25,960 nucleotides of DNA from CAG-273 sp963560005 (lineage in GTDB: Bacteria > Bacillota > Clostridia > TANB77 > CAG-508): contig CAUWNG010000029.1 of NCBI GenBank assembly GCA_963560005.1, positions 1 to 25,960 of the forward strand. Direction: 5' to 3'. Shown piece by piece: positions 7,727 through 18,600 of the stretch. Made by a program: the position numbers and the translations under genes. Under the pieces are notes generated by a model. That model was not told where the DNA came from and did no database searches. It saw nothing but the letters and a program-made list of their open reading frames with translations. Numbering within the stretch: position 1 is the stretch's first letter; the number at the start of each line of letters is the position of its first letter.

Positions 7727-8329
7727 ATGAAAAAGAAAATTGTATTTGTGATTTTTCTAATGGTTTTACTTGCAGTATTGAGTGTAGTATTTGTCGGAAA
7801 TATGGCAAATGAAAGGAAAGAGGTGGAAAAAAGTGTTGTGAATGAAACAAGTGATGTTCCAGAGATAAATGAGGTAGAGAAAGAGGAAGAAACGGTTGAG
7901 AAAACAGAGCAAGAGTCTACTTCAAATGGATTAACAGAGGAAAAACAAGAGGAGCGAGAAGAAAATGAGGCTCAAAAAAGTAATGAAAAACAGCCTACTG
8001 TGATCCAAAAAGAAGAAAGTAATAAATCTGTTAAAACGGAGCAAAGTGAGAGTAAACCTCAAATCCAAGAGGAACAAAAACAGGAACAGAAGCCACCTGC
8101 TACGAGCAATGTTCAAGAACAAACACCAGTACCACAAGTAGACGAGGAATACGAAAGGTTAAAAAAACAGGTAGAATATGCTACTTACGAGGAATGTCAA
8201 AAAGCAGGGTTTGAAAAAGCCTTTGCAGATACAGTAAATATATTGGGTTTTAGTTGTCAGGAAATAATTTATAAAGGCGAAGTTTTAGGATATAAGTTAC
8301 ACCTTGATTATACAAACCCAATGGAATAA
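7727..8329 (+). CDS. Membrane-anchored Glu/Lys/Gln-rich protein, 200 aa
   Basis: The protein has a single N-terminal hydrophobic segment (about 4-25) that should act as an uncleaved signal anchor; there is no lipobox cysteine. Residues about 28-140 are a low-complexity, highly charged linker rich in E, K, Q, S and T, likely disordered and extracellular. The last 60 residues form a compact domain (YATYEECQKAGFEKAF to the end) with two cysteines, C157 and C177, which could form a disulfide. I do not recognise this domain. The ATG at 7727 follows AAAGGA at about 10 bases; a GTG at 7718 lies on top of that site. It is followed by its own terminator and then the adhesin gene, suggesting a cell-surface role during mating or attachment. 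Confidence 0.75.
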   Translation: MKKKIVFVIFLMVLLAVLSVVFVGNMANERKEVEKSVVNETSDVPEINEVEKEEETVEKTEQESTSNGLTEEKQEEREENEAQKSNEKQPTVIQKEESNKSVKTEQSESKPQIQEEQKQEQKPPATSNVQEQTPVPQVDEEYERLKKQVEYATYEECQKAGFEKAFADTVNILGFSCQEIIYKGEVLGYKLHLDYTNPME

Positions 8330-8345
8330 AGAATAATTTTAGTGG

Positions 8346-8373
8346 AAGCGACCATAAAACGGTTGCTTTTTTT
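8346..8373 (+). terminator. Terminator between the anchored protein and the adhesin gene
   Basis: AAGCGACC (8346-8353) pairs with GGTTGCTT (8361-8368), with one G-U pair, followed by a T run up to 8373. Confidence 0.8.
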
Positions 8374-8398
8374 ATTTTTAGAAAGGAAATGATTAGAT

Positions 8399-11170
8399 AT
8401 GAAATGTAAAAAATTATTATCAGTATTACTAATTGCATTAACATTGTTTGAAGTGTTTTCTTTTACAATGCCAGCAATAGTTAGTGCAGCAACAAACGCA
8501 ACATTATCACACCCAAAAGTGCCAGATGTATGGTACACAAGACGTGGTGGTGGAAAGCCTTATATGTCAGCACAATATGAAACTTATACAATGAATGGAA
8601 AAGTCGTTTATTGTATTGAGCCGGGAATTGATATTGCAACAACAAGTTATTTAGGTTATGACGGCTTGCAATCATCTCCATATAGTGCAGAAATCAATAA
8701 GAAAATAGAACTTATTGGTCATTATGGATACGATTATCCCGGACATCAAACATTAAGATATAGAATGGCTACACAAGCCCTTATATGGGAAACAACAGGA
8801 GGTCAAATTGTAGAGTTCTGGACACAAGCCTCTGGACACGGTGATTATATCAATATAGACGCAGAGAAAAATGAAATAATGAGATTAGTAAATTCTCATT
8901 ACAATAAACCTAGTTTTAATGGAACAAAACAAGAAGCAGTAATTGGACAAGAATTTAAACTTACTGATTCAAATGGTGTATTAAGTGAGTATGAGGTTTA
9001 TAGTTCTGATGGACTTTCTGTAAGAATTGATGGAAATGATATTTATATCACACCTCTTGAAGTAGGTGAACAAACATTAAATGTAGTAAGAAAACATTAC
9101 GATAATTTTACAACTATTGTGTATTTAGGAAATGGAGTAAACTCTCAAAAAATGGGATATTTTAGATTTTCTGATCCAGTAGTTGCTTCTGTTAAAGTTG
9201 ATACAAAAGGTGGAGATGTAACAGTAGAAAAGAAGGATAATGATACACAAACAAATGAGCCACAAGGTGTTGAAGCAACATTAGAGGGTGCAGTTTATGG
9301 TATTTATAATCTTAATGATGAATTAGTTGAGAAAGTTACAACTAAGGCTGACGGAACAGTTACAAGTCCAATTTTGCCAGACATTGGAACATTTTATTTG
9401 CAAGAGATCAGTCCAAGTACAGGATATGAACTTGATACAAATAAATACTATTTTGAAATTACTACCGAAGATTTACACCCTGCAATAAGTGTGTACGAAC
9501 AAATTATCAAAAGAGATGTGGAAATCAACAAGTATTATGCTAGTCCTGAAACAGGTATTTTAAAACCAGAAGTAAATATCGAATTTGGTATTTATGATAG
9601 TAAAGGAAATCACGTTACAACAGTTAAGACTGACGAACAAGGTTACTCAAAAGTTAATCTCGTTTATGGCACATATACTGTAAAACAACTTAATGCAACA
9701 GATGGACACGAGAAAGTAAAAGACTTTAAAATAGTTGTTAATGGAAACTCACCACAAACAATTAGATACGCTTTATCAAATGCCCCAATTACTGCAAAAT
9801 TAAAACTTGTAAAAACAGATTCTGAATCAGGAAAAGTTATACCTTATGAAAATGTAACATTTAAAATCAAAAATCTTGATACAGGAGAATATGTATGTCA
9901 AAAAGTAACTTATCCAGATAAAGAAGAAATCTGTGAGTTCAAAACCGATGAAAACGGTGTGTTTATCACTCCTTATCCTTTAACAAGTGCCACTTATCAA
10001 ATCGAGGAACTAACCAGTCCGTCTGGATACCTTTTAAATGAAGAAGGTATTGTATTTAGACTAGATGAGAACAGTACAATTATAGAAGATGATGAGTATG
10101 GAAAATATATTGAAGTTGAGTTTGCTAATGATAAGATAATGGGTGAAGTTGTAATTGAAAAGACAGGAGAAGCATTTACTGTTGAAGATGGAAAATACTC
10201 TTATGAAGAAATCAAATTGAGTGGAGTAGAATTTTCAATTTATGCAGATGAAGACATCATTACTCCAGATGGTGTTACTCATTATAAAAAGGGCGAGTTC
10301 ATAAAATCTATTGAAACAGGATCAGAGGGAACTGCCACATTTACTGACCTTTATTTAGGAAAATATTTAATCAAGGAAACCAAGACAGTAAATGACCACG
10401 TTATAGATACAACGGAACACAAAGTAGAATTAACTGAAATCGATAATAAAACTGCTATTGTATCTGAAACATTAAAACTAAAAAATGAATTGAAAAAAGG
10501 AGAACTTGAATTCACTAAAACAGATTTAGTAAATGGAGAGCCAATTCCAAATACAATAATTGAAATTTATGTAGAAGATACAAATGAACTAATTTTCACA
10601 GGAGAAACTGATGAGAATGGTAAAATTATTATTACTGATTTAGTTGCAGGAAAAAAATACTATATTTTAGAAAAAGAAAGTGCAACAGGATATGTAATAA
10701 CAGATGAAAAAGTCACTTTTGAAATTACAGAAGATGGCGAAGTAGTAAAAGCAGAAATGAAAAACAAACCTATTACTGGAACATTAGAATTTACAAAAGT
10801 AGATTTATCGACAGGAACACCACTACCAGATACTTTAATCGAAATTTATAATGAACAAGATGAATTAGTATTTAGTAGTAGAACTGATGAAAACGGAAAA
10901 ATTGTCATTGAAGAAATGAGATATGGACGTTACTATATTTTGGAAAAGGAGGCACCGGCAGGATACGTTCTTAATGAAGAAAGAATGTATTTTGAGATTA
11001 GAGAAGATGGTGAAATCGTAAAAGCGACAATGGAAAATGAAAAAATTGTTGTTGAAGTTCCTAATACAGGAATTAACGATTATCATTTAATTGAAATCTT
11101 TGGTGGCTTACTAATTATAAGTGGAATAGGAGTTGTTGTTTATGTTAAAAAAAGAAAAAAACAACAATAA
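8399..11170 (+). CDS. Thioester-domain/Cna-B (SpaA-like) surface adhesin with LPXTG-type anchor
   Basis: A 923-aa cell-wall protein. Domains in order: Sec signal peptide (1-30, ending VSA); a thioester-type domain with C72 in VYCIEPG and Q126 in TQALIWE, the Cys-Gln pair that can form a reactive thioester for covalent attachment to host surfaces; a short Ig-like linker (about 170-270); then about six Cna-B/SpaA prealbumin-like repeats (about 275-885) with the usual Lys at the start and E-x-x-x-P-x-GY-type ends that form isopeptide cross-links. The last two repeats (from 701 and 794) are clearly recent paralogues. The C-terminus is a sorting signal: VPNTG (887-891), a hydrophobic helix, and a KKRKKQQ tail. 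The ATG at 8399 follows AAAGGA. The sortase gene overlaps its end by 29 bases. Confidence 0.9.
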   Translation: MKCKKLLSVLLIALTLFEVFSFTMPAIVSAATNATLSHPKVPDVWYTRRGGGKPYMSAQYETYTMNGKVVYCIEPGIDIATTSYLGYDGLQSSPYSAEINKKIELIGHYGYDYPGHQTLRYRMATQALIWETTGGQIVEFWTQASGHGDYINIDAEKNEIMRLVNSHYNKPSFNGTKQEAVIGQEFKLTDSNGVLSEYEVYSSDGLSVRIDGNDIYITPLEVGEQTLNVVRKHYDNFTTIVYLGNGVNSQKMGYFRFSDPVVASVKVDTKGGDVTVEKKDNDTQTNEPQGVEATLEGAVYGIYNLNDELVEKVTTKADGTVTSPILPDIGTFYLQEISPSTGYELDTNKYYFEITTEDLHPAISVYEQIIKRDVEINKYYASPETGILKPEVNIEFGIYDSKGNHVTTVKTDEQGYSKVNLVYGTYTVKQLNATDGHEKVKDFKIVVNGNSPQTIRYALSNAPITAKLKLVKTDSESGKVIPYENVTFKIKNLDTGEYVCQKVTYPDKEEICEFKTDENGVFITPYPLTSATYQIEELTSPSGYLLNEEGIVFRLDENSTIIEDDEYGKYIEVEFANDKIMGEVVIEKTGEAFTVEDGKYSYEEIKLSGVEFSIYADEDIITPDGVTHYKKGEFIKSIETGSEGTATFTDLYLGKYLIKETKTVNDHVIDTTEHKVELTEIDNKTAIVSETLKLKNELKKGELEFTKTDLVNGEPIPNTIIEIYVEDTNELIFTGETDENGKIIITDLVAGKKYYILEKESATGYVITDEKVTFEITEDGEVVKAEMKNKPITGTLEFTKVDLSTGTPLPDTLIEIYNEQDELVFSSRTDENGKIVIEEMRYGRYYILEKEAPAGYVLNEERMYFEIREDGEIVKATMENEKIVVEVPNTGINDYHLIEIFGGLLIISGIGVVVYVKKRKKQQ

Positions 11171-11792
11171 GAAAGGCAAAAAGAGTCAACTTTTAATAGT
11201 TGGCTCTTTGCTTATCTTAATTGGAGTTAGCGTAATTGGAATGAAAATATTTCTTGATATGAGAACAGATAATTTAGAAGATAAAGCACTTGTAGAATTT
11301 TATGAGGAACAAGAAAAAGTAGATGAAGATTTACCTACTGAAACAGAAGAAACAGAAAGTAAAGATAATGAAGTGAAACCAACTAATTCATTAAATTATA
11401 TTGCAGTTTTGAAAATACCAAGTATAAACCTTGAAAGAGGTTTAGTTGCAAAAGATAGTTACTACAATAATGTAAATCGAAATATCAAAATTCTTGACGA
11501 ATCAGATATGCCAGATCAAGAAAATGGAAATGTAATTTTAGCAGCACATAGTGGAAATGGAAGAACTGCATTTTTTAGAAATCTTGATAAAATGCAAATA
11601 GATGATACAGTAAGCATTTTCTATAATGGCTATGAATATAAGTACCGTATGATTAACACTTATGATATTGAGAAAACTGGTACTGCTGAAATAACAAGAA
11701 ATGGACAAAAAAGCACATTGACACTTATTACTTGCAGACACAATACAAATAAACAAATTGTAATCATTTGCGAATTAGTTGAAAAAATATAA
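11142..11792 (+). CDS. Sortase, likely partner of the adhesin
   Basis: Sortases cut xPxTG-type signals and attach surface proteins to the wall or to one another. The 216-aa product has an N-terminal lysine-rich tail and a membrane anchor (about 18-38), a spacer, and a sortase domain with H136 (LAAHSGN) and C198 (TLITCRH). The usual arginine a few residues before the last strand is not evident; the sequence there is NKQIVIIC, with R199 right after the cysteine. The class is uncertain; it resembles class D-like Clostridial enzymes more than class A. I chose ATG 11142 because AGGAG (11128-11132) lies 9 bases upstream inside the adhesin gene. A terminator-like hairpin lies within its first codons (11180-11209). 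Confidence 0.88.
   Translation: MLKKEKNNNKKGKKSQLLIVGSLLILIGVSVIGMKIFLDMRTDNLEDKALVEFYEEQEKVDEDLPTETEETESKDNEVKPTNSLNYIAVLKIPSINLERGLVAKDSYYNNVNRNIKILDESDMPDQENGNVILAAHSGNGRTAFFRNLDKMQIDDTVSIFYNGYEYKYRMINTYDIEKTGTAEITRNGQKSTLTLITCRHNTNKQIVIICELVEKI
11180..11209 (+). promoter_or_regulatory. Terminator-like hairpin inside the 5' end of the sortase gene
   Basis: AAAGAGTCAACT (11180-11191) pairs with AGTTGGCTCTTT (11198-11209), 12 bp with one G-U pair and a 6-base loop. It begins 9 bases after the adhesin stop codon. The following T content is poor, so it may act as a partial terminator or mRNA stabiliser that sets the adhesin to sortase ratio. Confidence 0.6.
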
Positions 11793-11806
11793 GGAGGAAC
11801 GCATAT

Positions 11807-12040
11807 ATGGAAGCGAAATACAATTTGAATTTAATTACCAAGACATTAGAAAAATTATTCAAAGCAGGGTTTAATACTGATAAAAAAATACTTGCTATGC
11901 AGATGTCAGATTTAAAGAAAATACCAACATTATCTTCTAATGAAATAATGATAATTATAGAGTTTAAGGAAGCAATTAAAAATAAAGATATAATTGCTTT
12001 TTTAAGTGGAAATCAAGGGAAAGGAAATGAGAAACAATGA
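11807..12040 (+). CDS. Small hypothetical protein, 77 aa
   Basis: I do not recognise this protein. It is a short helical, lysine-rich, probably cytosolic protein; the stretch ITKTLEKLFKAGFNTDKKILAM followed by SDLKKIPTLSSNEIMIIIEFKEAI suggests a small helix-hairpin-helix-like fold, seen here only by eye. The ATG at 11807 has a strong AAGGAGG 9 bases upstream, only 14 bases after the sortase stop. Its end overlaps the next gene (ATGA at 12037-12040), so it is the first of three small co-translated genes leading into the giant helicase gene. Confidence 0.72.
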   Translation: MEAKYNLNLITKTLEKLFKAGFNTDKKILAMQMSDLKKIPTLSSNEIMIIIEFKEAIKNKDIIAFLSGNQGKGNEKQ

Positions 12041-12231
12041 AAACATTTGAAGTCGATGTAAATATAAATGGGAAAATCACTTTTGAAGTGCAGGCACACA
12101 ATAAAAAAGAAGCCCAAGCAAAAGTTGATGAGTTATTAGGAAATACTGCTTTAAAAGAAGCATTAGAAAAATATCAAAATAATATTACTTTGAATAGCAA
12201 AGTAAGAGATAATAGAGATTTAGAAAGATAG
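12037..12231 (+). CDS. Small hypothetical protein, 64 aa
   Basis: Unrecognised. It begins with a predicted three-stranded beta region (MKTFEVDVNINGKITFEVQA) followed by a helix (NKKEAQAKVDELL), a pattern resembling the DpnD/PcfM-like protein encoded at 20663, so both may belong to one loose group of small beta-beta-alpha ICE proteins; that link is an inference. It starts at the ATGA overlap with the previous stop and has AAGGGAAAGGA upstream. The next gene follows after 15 bases. Confidence 0.65.
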   Translation: MKTFEVDVNINGKITFEVQAHNKKEAQAKVDELLGNTALKEALEKYQNNITLNSKVRDNRDLER

Positions 12232-12246
12232 AAAGGAGATTATAAA

Positions 12247-12582
12247 ATGCCATATCAAAAAAGAATACCACCTGTAAAAGTGGAATTAAGTATAGAAAAA
12301 TTTAATTTATTAGTGGAAATGCTTACAAGATATACACAAATGAGTAATGAAAGAGTTGCACAACTTGCAACTAAAATGAAAGATAAATTATTAAGATATA
12401 GTATTCCAAGAACAGAGGAAGAACAAGAAACAAAAGTTGATATTAGATTTTATCCTAATGAAGCCTCTGAAATTATATATATGTTAATTTACAATGTAGA
12501 AGATTTAGAAATTAGTACAAACTATTTTGAAGTCCTACAAAAAGTGAGAGAAGCAAAAAAACAAGAAATGAATAATGAATAA
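12247..12582 (+). CDS. Hypothetical protein, 111 aa
   Basis: Unrecognised cytosolic protein. It starts MPYQKRIPPVKVELSIEK, which looks like a strand followed by a ribbon-helix-helix-like segment (IEKFNLLVEMLTRY), then a charged helix, an acidic region and another beta-alpha unit. DNA binding is possible but unproven. The ATG at 12247 follows AAAGGAG at 8 bases. It lies immediately before the methylase/helicase gene in the same direction with a 34-base gap, consistent with a single operon running from the 77-aa gene through the helicase. Confidence 0.7.
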   Translation: MPYQKRIPPVKVELSIEKFNLLVEMLTRYTQMSNERVAQLATKMKDKLLRYSIPRTEEEQETKVDIRFYPNEASEIIYMLIYNVEDLEISTNYFEVLQKVREAKKQEMNNE

Positions 12583-12616
12583 GAACAAAATATAGAACAG
12601 AATGGAGGTGATTATA

Positions 12617-15600
12617 TTGGCTAGAAGAATTAGAGATATTACTGCTCTATATGGAGAAACATTGCAAGATTTAACTAAAAATCCAGAGGAATGGGTTTCT
12701 TTTATGGAATGTGCTGCAATGAATTATAAATATTCTTTCTCCGATCAAGCACTTATTTATGCTCAAAAGCCAGAAACTATTGCTTGTGCTGAAATTGAAA
12801 CGTGGAATAAAGCATTTAAAAGGTGGGTAAACAAAGGAGCAACTGGTATTGCTTTACTAACTGAAAAAAATGGATACCCATATATGAGATATGTTTTTGA
12901 TGTATCAGATACGAATAGTAGATTAGGTAAAAACTTTCTTCTATGGACTGTTACAAAAGCATACGAAGAATATGTTATTGAAGCATTGGAAAATAGATAT
13001 GGTGAGTTAGAGGATAAAAGTTCACTTGCAAATGCAATTATTTCATCAGCATATAATATGGTAGAAGATAATTTGCCCGATTATTTGGAAGATTTAAAGC
13101 AATTTTCAAATAACAGTGTATTAGGTTCACAAGACGATACTCATATAAAAGCAACTTATCAAAGTTTACTATCTAATAGTGTTGCTTTTATGATGATGAA
13201 AAGATGTGGGATTGATCCTAATGAATACTTTAAAGCAGATGATTTTAAAGATATAAAAGAGTTCAATACTTACGATACAATAACAAGATTAGGTATTGCT
13301 ACAAGTGATATATCAGAAATGGGTTTGCGTGAAATATATTCTACTATTAAAAATGTACGAATAAATGAAATAGATAAAATTCGCACATTTGATAAAGAAA
13401 ATCAAAAAGATTATGATATAAGTGATAACAGAAATATTGAAAGTGAAAGGAGCGAGGAATATGAAAGAAATAACTTACACAATGCAGGGAGATTACAGAA
13501 TACCAGACCTAATGCTACCACAGAAAGAGAGAAAAGAGGTCAATGGGAAATACGCATTGATGAGGTTAAGATACCTAAAAGACCACAAGAAAGCATTATA
13601 CACGACACTTCTAATGAAAGACCAGTTGATGGAACACCTATCAGAGATACAGGAACAAGCAGAAACGAAAGTGGAACAATTAGTATCACAGATGATGAAA
13701 CAAGAAAACGTGACGGAAGAATTGAAACAACAAGACCAAATGAGATGGGTGGGCTTGATGAACAACTTGAAGATATCAGCAGAGGAGATAGCAACGAAAG
13801 AGCTAATTTACAATTAGGTGTGTTTGATAAGGACAGTAGTAACTGTCCTTATGTTGTTATAGACGCAAAAGTAAATCAGATATTAAGTTTTGCTAATTTA
13901 AAAGTTACTAATGAAGAAATTAAAAATTATTTTGAAACTGAAAAAGATAGAACTAAAAGGGCAGAATATCTTAAAAATGCTTTTGATAATGTTTATGTTG
14001 GTATTTTTATTGAAACAGAATTATATGGGTATAAAGCATTTGACAATGGACTTTTAATTTGGATAGGAAATTTCTTATCAAGAGATACAGAAAGTTTTAT
14101 AAGTTGGGAAGATTTGACTGACCACTATAATTCAATGATATTGTTGCACCAATTATATGATCGAAAACAAAAGTTACCAACTGAAAAAGAACAATTATCA
14201 TTATTAGACCTTAACGAGAAACAAGAAAAACCAGAGTTAGAATTTTCACAAGAGTTTATAGATACTTTTTTTCAAGAACAAAACCCTGAAAGAAAGTTTT
14301 ATATTTATAGACAATTACAAAGTAGTTTGTCTATAAATGAGAATATAACATTTTTAAAAAATCTCTATGGATTAAGTGGAAGTACCCATACAGTAAAAGG
14401 CTCTGGTGTTGGATTTGATAGTAGTAGCAAAGGTATTACTTTATATCGTGGATATGAAGCAGATGAAATAGAAATTTTATTGAAATGGAATACTGTTGAA
14501 AAAAGACTAAAAGAACTAATCAAATTAGACTGTTATCTAAATCCAAAGGAAATGGAGTATTATCCGAAGTGGCTAGAAGAACACGAAAATAGTCAAAAAG
14601 CAGAATATGAAGATACTCTGGAACAAGAAGAAAAAAATGATACTGAAATTATAGAAGAAAATGTAGATTATATAGAAGAATATGAGTATCATTTAGGAGA
14701 TAAAGTATATATTGGTGCAGACGAATATGAGATTATTTCTTTTGATGATAATACAGTAAGACTATATGATTACCAATATCCATTGTTTAATCAAGAATTT
14801 TCAAGAGAAGAATTTGATAGGAAAGTTCAAGAAAATCCTGCAAATGACCATTTAAAAGTCAGAAAATTAAAACAAGAAGAACAAACACCTCCTAATGAAT
14901 ATGGAGAGTTTAATGATGAAGTTGATCTTGTTGAACACATCTTGCACCAACATAAGATATTTGATATAAAAGTGAATTTTAACTCCGATGAAGAAATCGT
15001 GGGTTATGATGATGAAAATGAGTGGGTAGGAAAAGAATTATATGATTTTCTATTTAATCAATTATTTGAATATAATGATGATGGAACTGTTAAATTAGTT
15101 GATAAAAATGATATAGAAAGATTAAAAGAATATCAAAAGAAATACGAAGTTGTAGAAAAACAAAAAGAAGAACTAGATGATTTAATTGGAGAACATCTAA
15201 CAATAGATAACAGAAAGTTTATTGTAGATAGTATCAATAATGATAGAGTATCATTAAAAGATATTACTTTTCAAGGAACAACTGGTTTTCCAATATTTAG
15301 AGATGAAAGTATAGACTATGTAAAAGAATTACTGGCTGAAAAGGAAAAAGCAGAGTTTGTACCTGCTTTTGAGAAAAAGAAAAAATCAAGAATTACTACT
15401 TTTGATTTACACCCAGAAGTTAAAAATGAAGATAGAAATAATTTTCATATTACTGATGATATGTTAGGAGTAGGAACAGACAGGGAAAAGTTTAATCGAA
15501 ATATTGCTGCAATAAAAGTTTTGAAACTATGTGAAAAAGAAAATCGTTTTGCAACTCCTGAAGAACAAAAGGTGTTATCACAGTATGTCGGTTGGGGTGG

Positions 15601-18600
15601 ATTACCACAAGCATTTGATGATAAAAATAGTTCGTGGTCTAGTGAATATTTAGAATTAAAGAATTTATTAGATGAAGATGAATACAAATCAGCAATGGAA
15701 TCTACTTTAACTGCTTTTTATACACCACCTGTTGTTATTAGAACAATGTATAAAGCATTAGAGCAAATGGGTATGAAAACGGCAAATATCCTAGAGCCTG
15801 CGTGTGGAACTGGTAATTTTATAGGAATGTTGCCAGATACTCTTAACGAATGTAAGTTATATGGTGTTGAACTCGATAAAATATCTGGTAAAATAGCACA
15901 ACAATTATATCAAAAGAGTTCTATTGCAGTACAAGGTTTTGAAAACACGGTACTTCCAGACTCTTTTTTTGATGGTTGTATTGGAAACGTGCCTTTTGGA
16001 GATTTTAAATTACTAGATAAAAAGTATGATAAAAATAATTTTTTAATCCACGATTATTTCTTCGCAAAAGCCATAGATAAAGTTAGACCGGGTGGAGTAA
16101 TTGCTTTTATTACGAGCAAAGGAACATTAGATAAAGAAAGTCCTGCCGTACGAAAATATATTGCTCAAAGAGCAGACCTTTTAGGGGCTATTCGTTTGCC
16201 AGATAATACTTTCAAAGCAAATGCAGGAACAAAAGTAACATCAGATATTATATTCCTACAAAAAAGAGATTCTATTACAGATTTAGAGCCGGAATGGGTG
16301 CATTTAGATACAAATGAAGATGGTATCAAAATGAATAAATATTTTATAGATCACCCAGAGATGATCTGTGGTAATATGGTAATGGAGTCAACACAATTTG
16401 GAATGGACTCTACTTGTAAAGCAAATGAAGATACTACACTTGAAGAACAATTAAATAACGCAATTCAAAATATACACGCCGAAATAAAAGAATATGAATT
16501 TGATGACATTGGAGAAGATGAAGAAGATTTATCTATTCCTGCAGATGTTAATGTTAGAAATTTCTCATACACGCTTGTAGATAACAAAATATATTACCGT
16601 GAAAATAGTAGAATGTATCCACAAGAATTACCACTAACGACACAAAATAGAATAAAAGGCTTAATTGAAATTAGAGATTGCGTCAGAACTTTAATTGAAT
16701 TACAAACAGAAGATTATCCAGATGAAGAAATAAAACAAGAACAGAAAAAATTGAATACTTTGTATGATAATTTTATAAAGAAATATGGAATAATCAATAG
16801 CAGAGCAAATACCTCTGCTTTTTCTAATGATAATAGTTTTTATTTGTTATGTTCATTAGAAATATTAGATGAAAATAAAGAATTAAAAAGTAAAGCAGAT
16901 ATGTTTACTAAAAGGACTATTAAGCCGAATATTCAAATAACAAAAGTCGATACTGCACAAGAAGCATTAGTTGTATCTATATCTGAAAAAGCAAGAGTTG
17001 ACCTTGATTATATGCGACAGTTATGTGGTATAGATATGGACAAGATGTTGGAAGATTTAGAGGGGCAAATATTCAATGTTCCTATTTATGGTGATCCTAA
17101 TGTATGGGTAACTGCCGATGAATATTTAAGTGGTAATGTTCGTGAAAAATTAAAAATAGCAGAAGAATTTGCCAAAACTGATTCAAGGTTTGAAACAAAT
17201 GTAAAACATCTAAAAGAAGTACAGCCAAAAGATTTAGAAGCAAGCGAAATTGCCGTAAGATTAGGTGCAACGTGGCTTCCACCAGAAGATATAGAAGAAT
17301 TTATATGGTATTTACTAACTCCTTCGTGGTATGTAAAAGATAATGTAAAAGTGCATTATATGGAAAGTACGGCACAATGGAGTATTGAAAATAAGAACTA
17401 TGATAGAGGTAATGTAAAAGCCAATTCGACTTTTGGTACTCATAGAGTGAATGCTTATAAGATCATAGAAGAAACACTTAATTTAAAAGATGTTAGGGTA
17501 TATGATTATACAATAGATGATGAAGGTAGAAGAATACCAGAATTAAATAAAAAGGAAACGGCTATTGCTCAAGCCAAGCAAGAACAAATTAAGACTGCTT
17601 TTGAAGAATGGATATGGACTGATCCAGAACGTAGGCAAAGACTATGTAAAATGTATAATGAAAAATTTAACTCAATTCGCCCACGAGAATATGATGGCTC
17701 ACATATAAGGTTTGATGGAATGAATCCAGAAATAAAACTTCGTAAACATCAAATCAATGGAATTGCCAGAATACTTTATGGAGGGAACACCCTATTAGCA
17801 CACGAAGTTGGAGCAGGGAAAACATTTACAATGGTCGCTGCTGCAATGGAAGCAAAAAGATTAGGTCTATGCAACAAGAGTATGTTTGTTGTTCCTAATC
17901 ATATAGTAGAGCAATTTAGTTCGGAGTTTTTGCAATTATATCCGTCTGCCAACATTCTCGTAACAACAAAGAAAGATTTTGAAACAGGTAACAGAAAAAA
18001 GTTTTGTTCACGAATTGCAACTGGAGATTATGACGCAGTTATCATTTCACACAGTCAATTTGAAAAAATACCAATGTCAGTTGAAAGACAGACACAAATA
18101 CTTCAAAAACAGATAGATGATATTATGAGAAGTATTACCGATTTAAAAGAAAATCACGGAGAACGATTTACTATCAAACAACTAATGAAAACACAAAAAA
18201 GTTTGGAAACAAAATTAAAGAAACTCAATGACACATCGAGAAAAGATGATGTTGTAACATTTGAGGAATTAGGAGTAGATAGAATATTTGTTGATGAGGC
18301 ACATTATTATAAAAATCTTTTTCTTTATACTAAAATGAGAAATGTTGGAGGAATAGCACAAACAGAAGCACAAAAGTCTAGCGATTTATTTATGAAATGT
18401 CGTTATCTTGATGAACTAACTGGAGGAAAAGGAGTAACTTTTGCAACAGGAACACCAGTAAGTAACAGTATGGTAGAGTTATATACAATGCAAAGGTACT
18501 TACAGTACGCAGAACTTGAAAAAAGAAATCTCCAAAACTTTGACGCGTGGGCTTCAACTTTTGGAGAAACAGTTACTGCTATTGAATTAGCACCAGAGGG

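Noticed and set aside
12037..12231. Toxin-antitoxin pair among the small genes at 11807-12582
   Set aside because: Three overlapping small genes invite this idea, but none has a recognised toxin or antitoxin motif.
13493..13794. Two minus-strand open frames of 84-90 codons opposite tnpV
   Set aside because: They lack ribosome binding sites and family resemblance, and arise from the low stop density in this doubly coded stretch.
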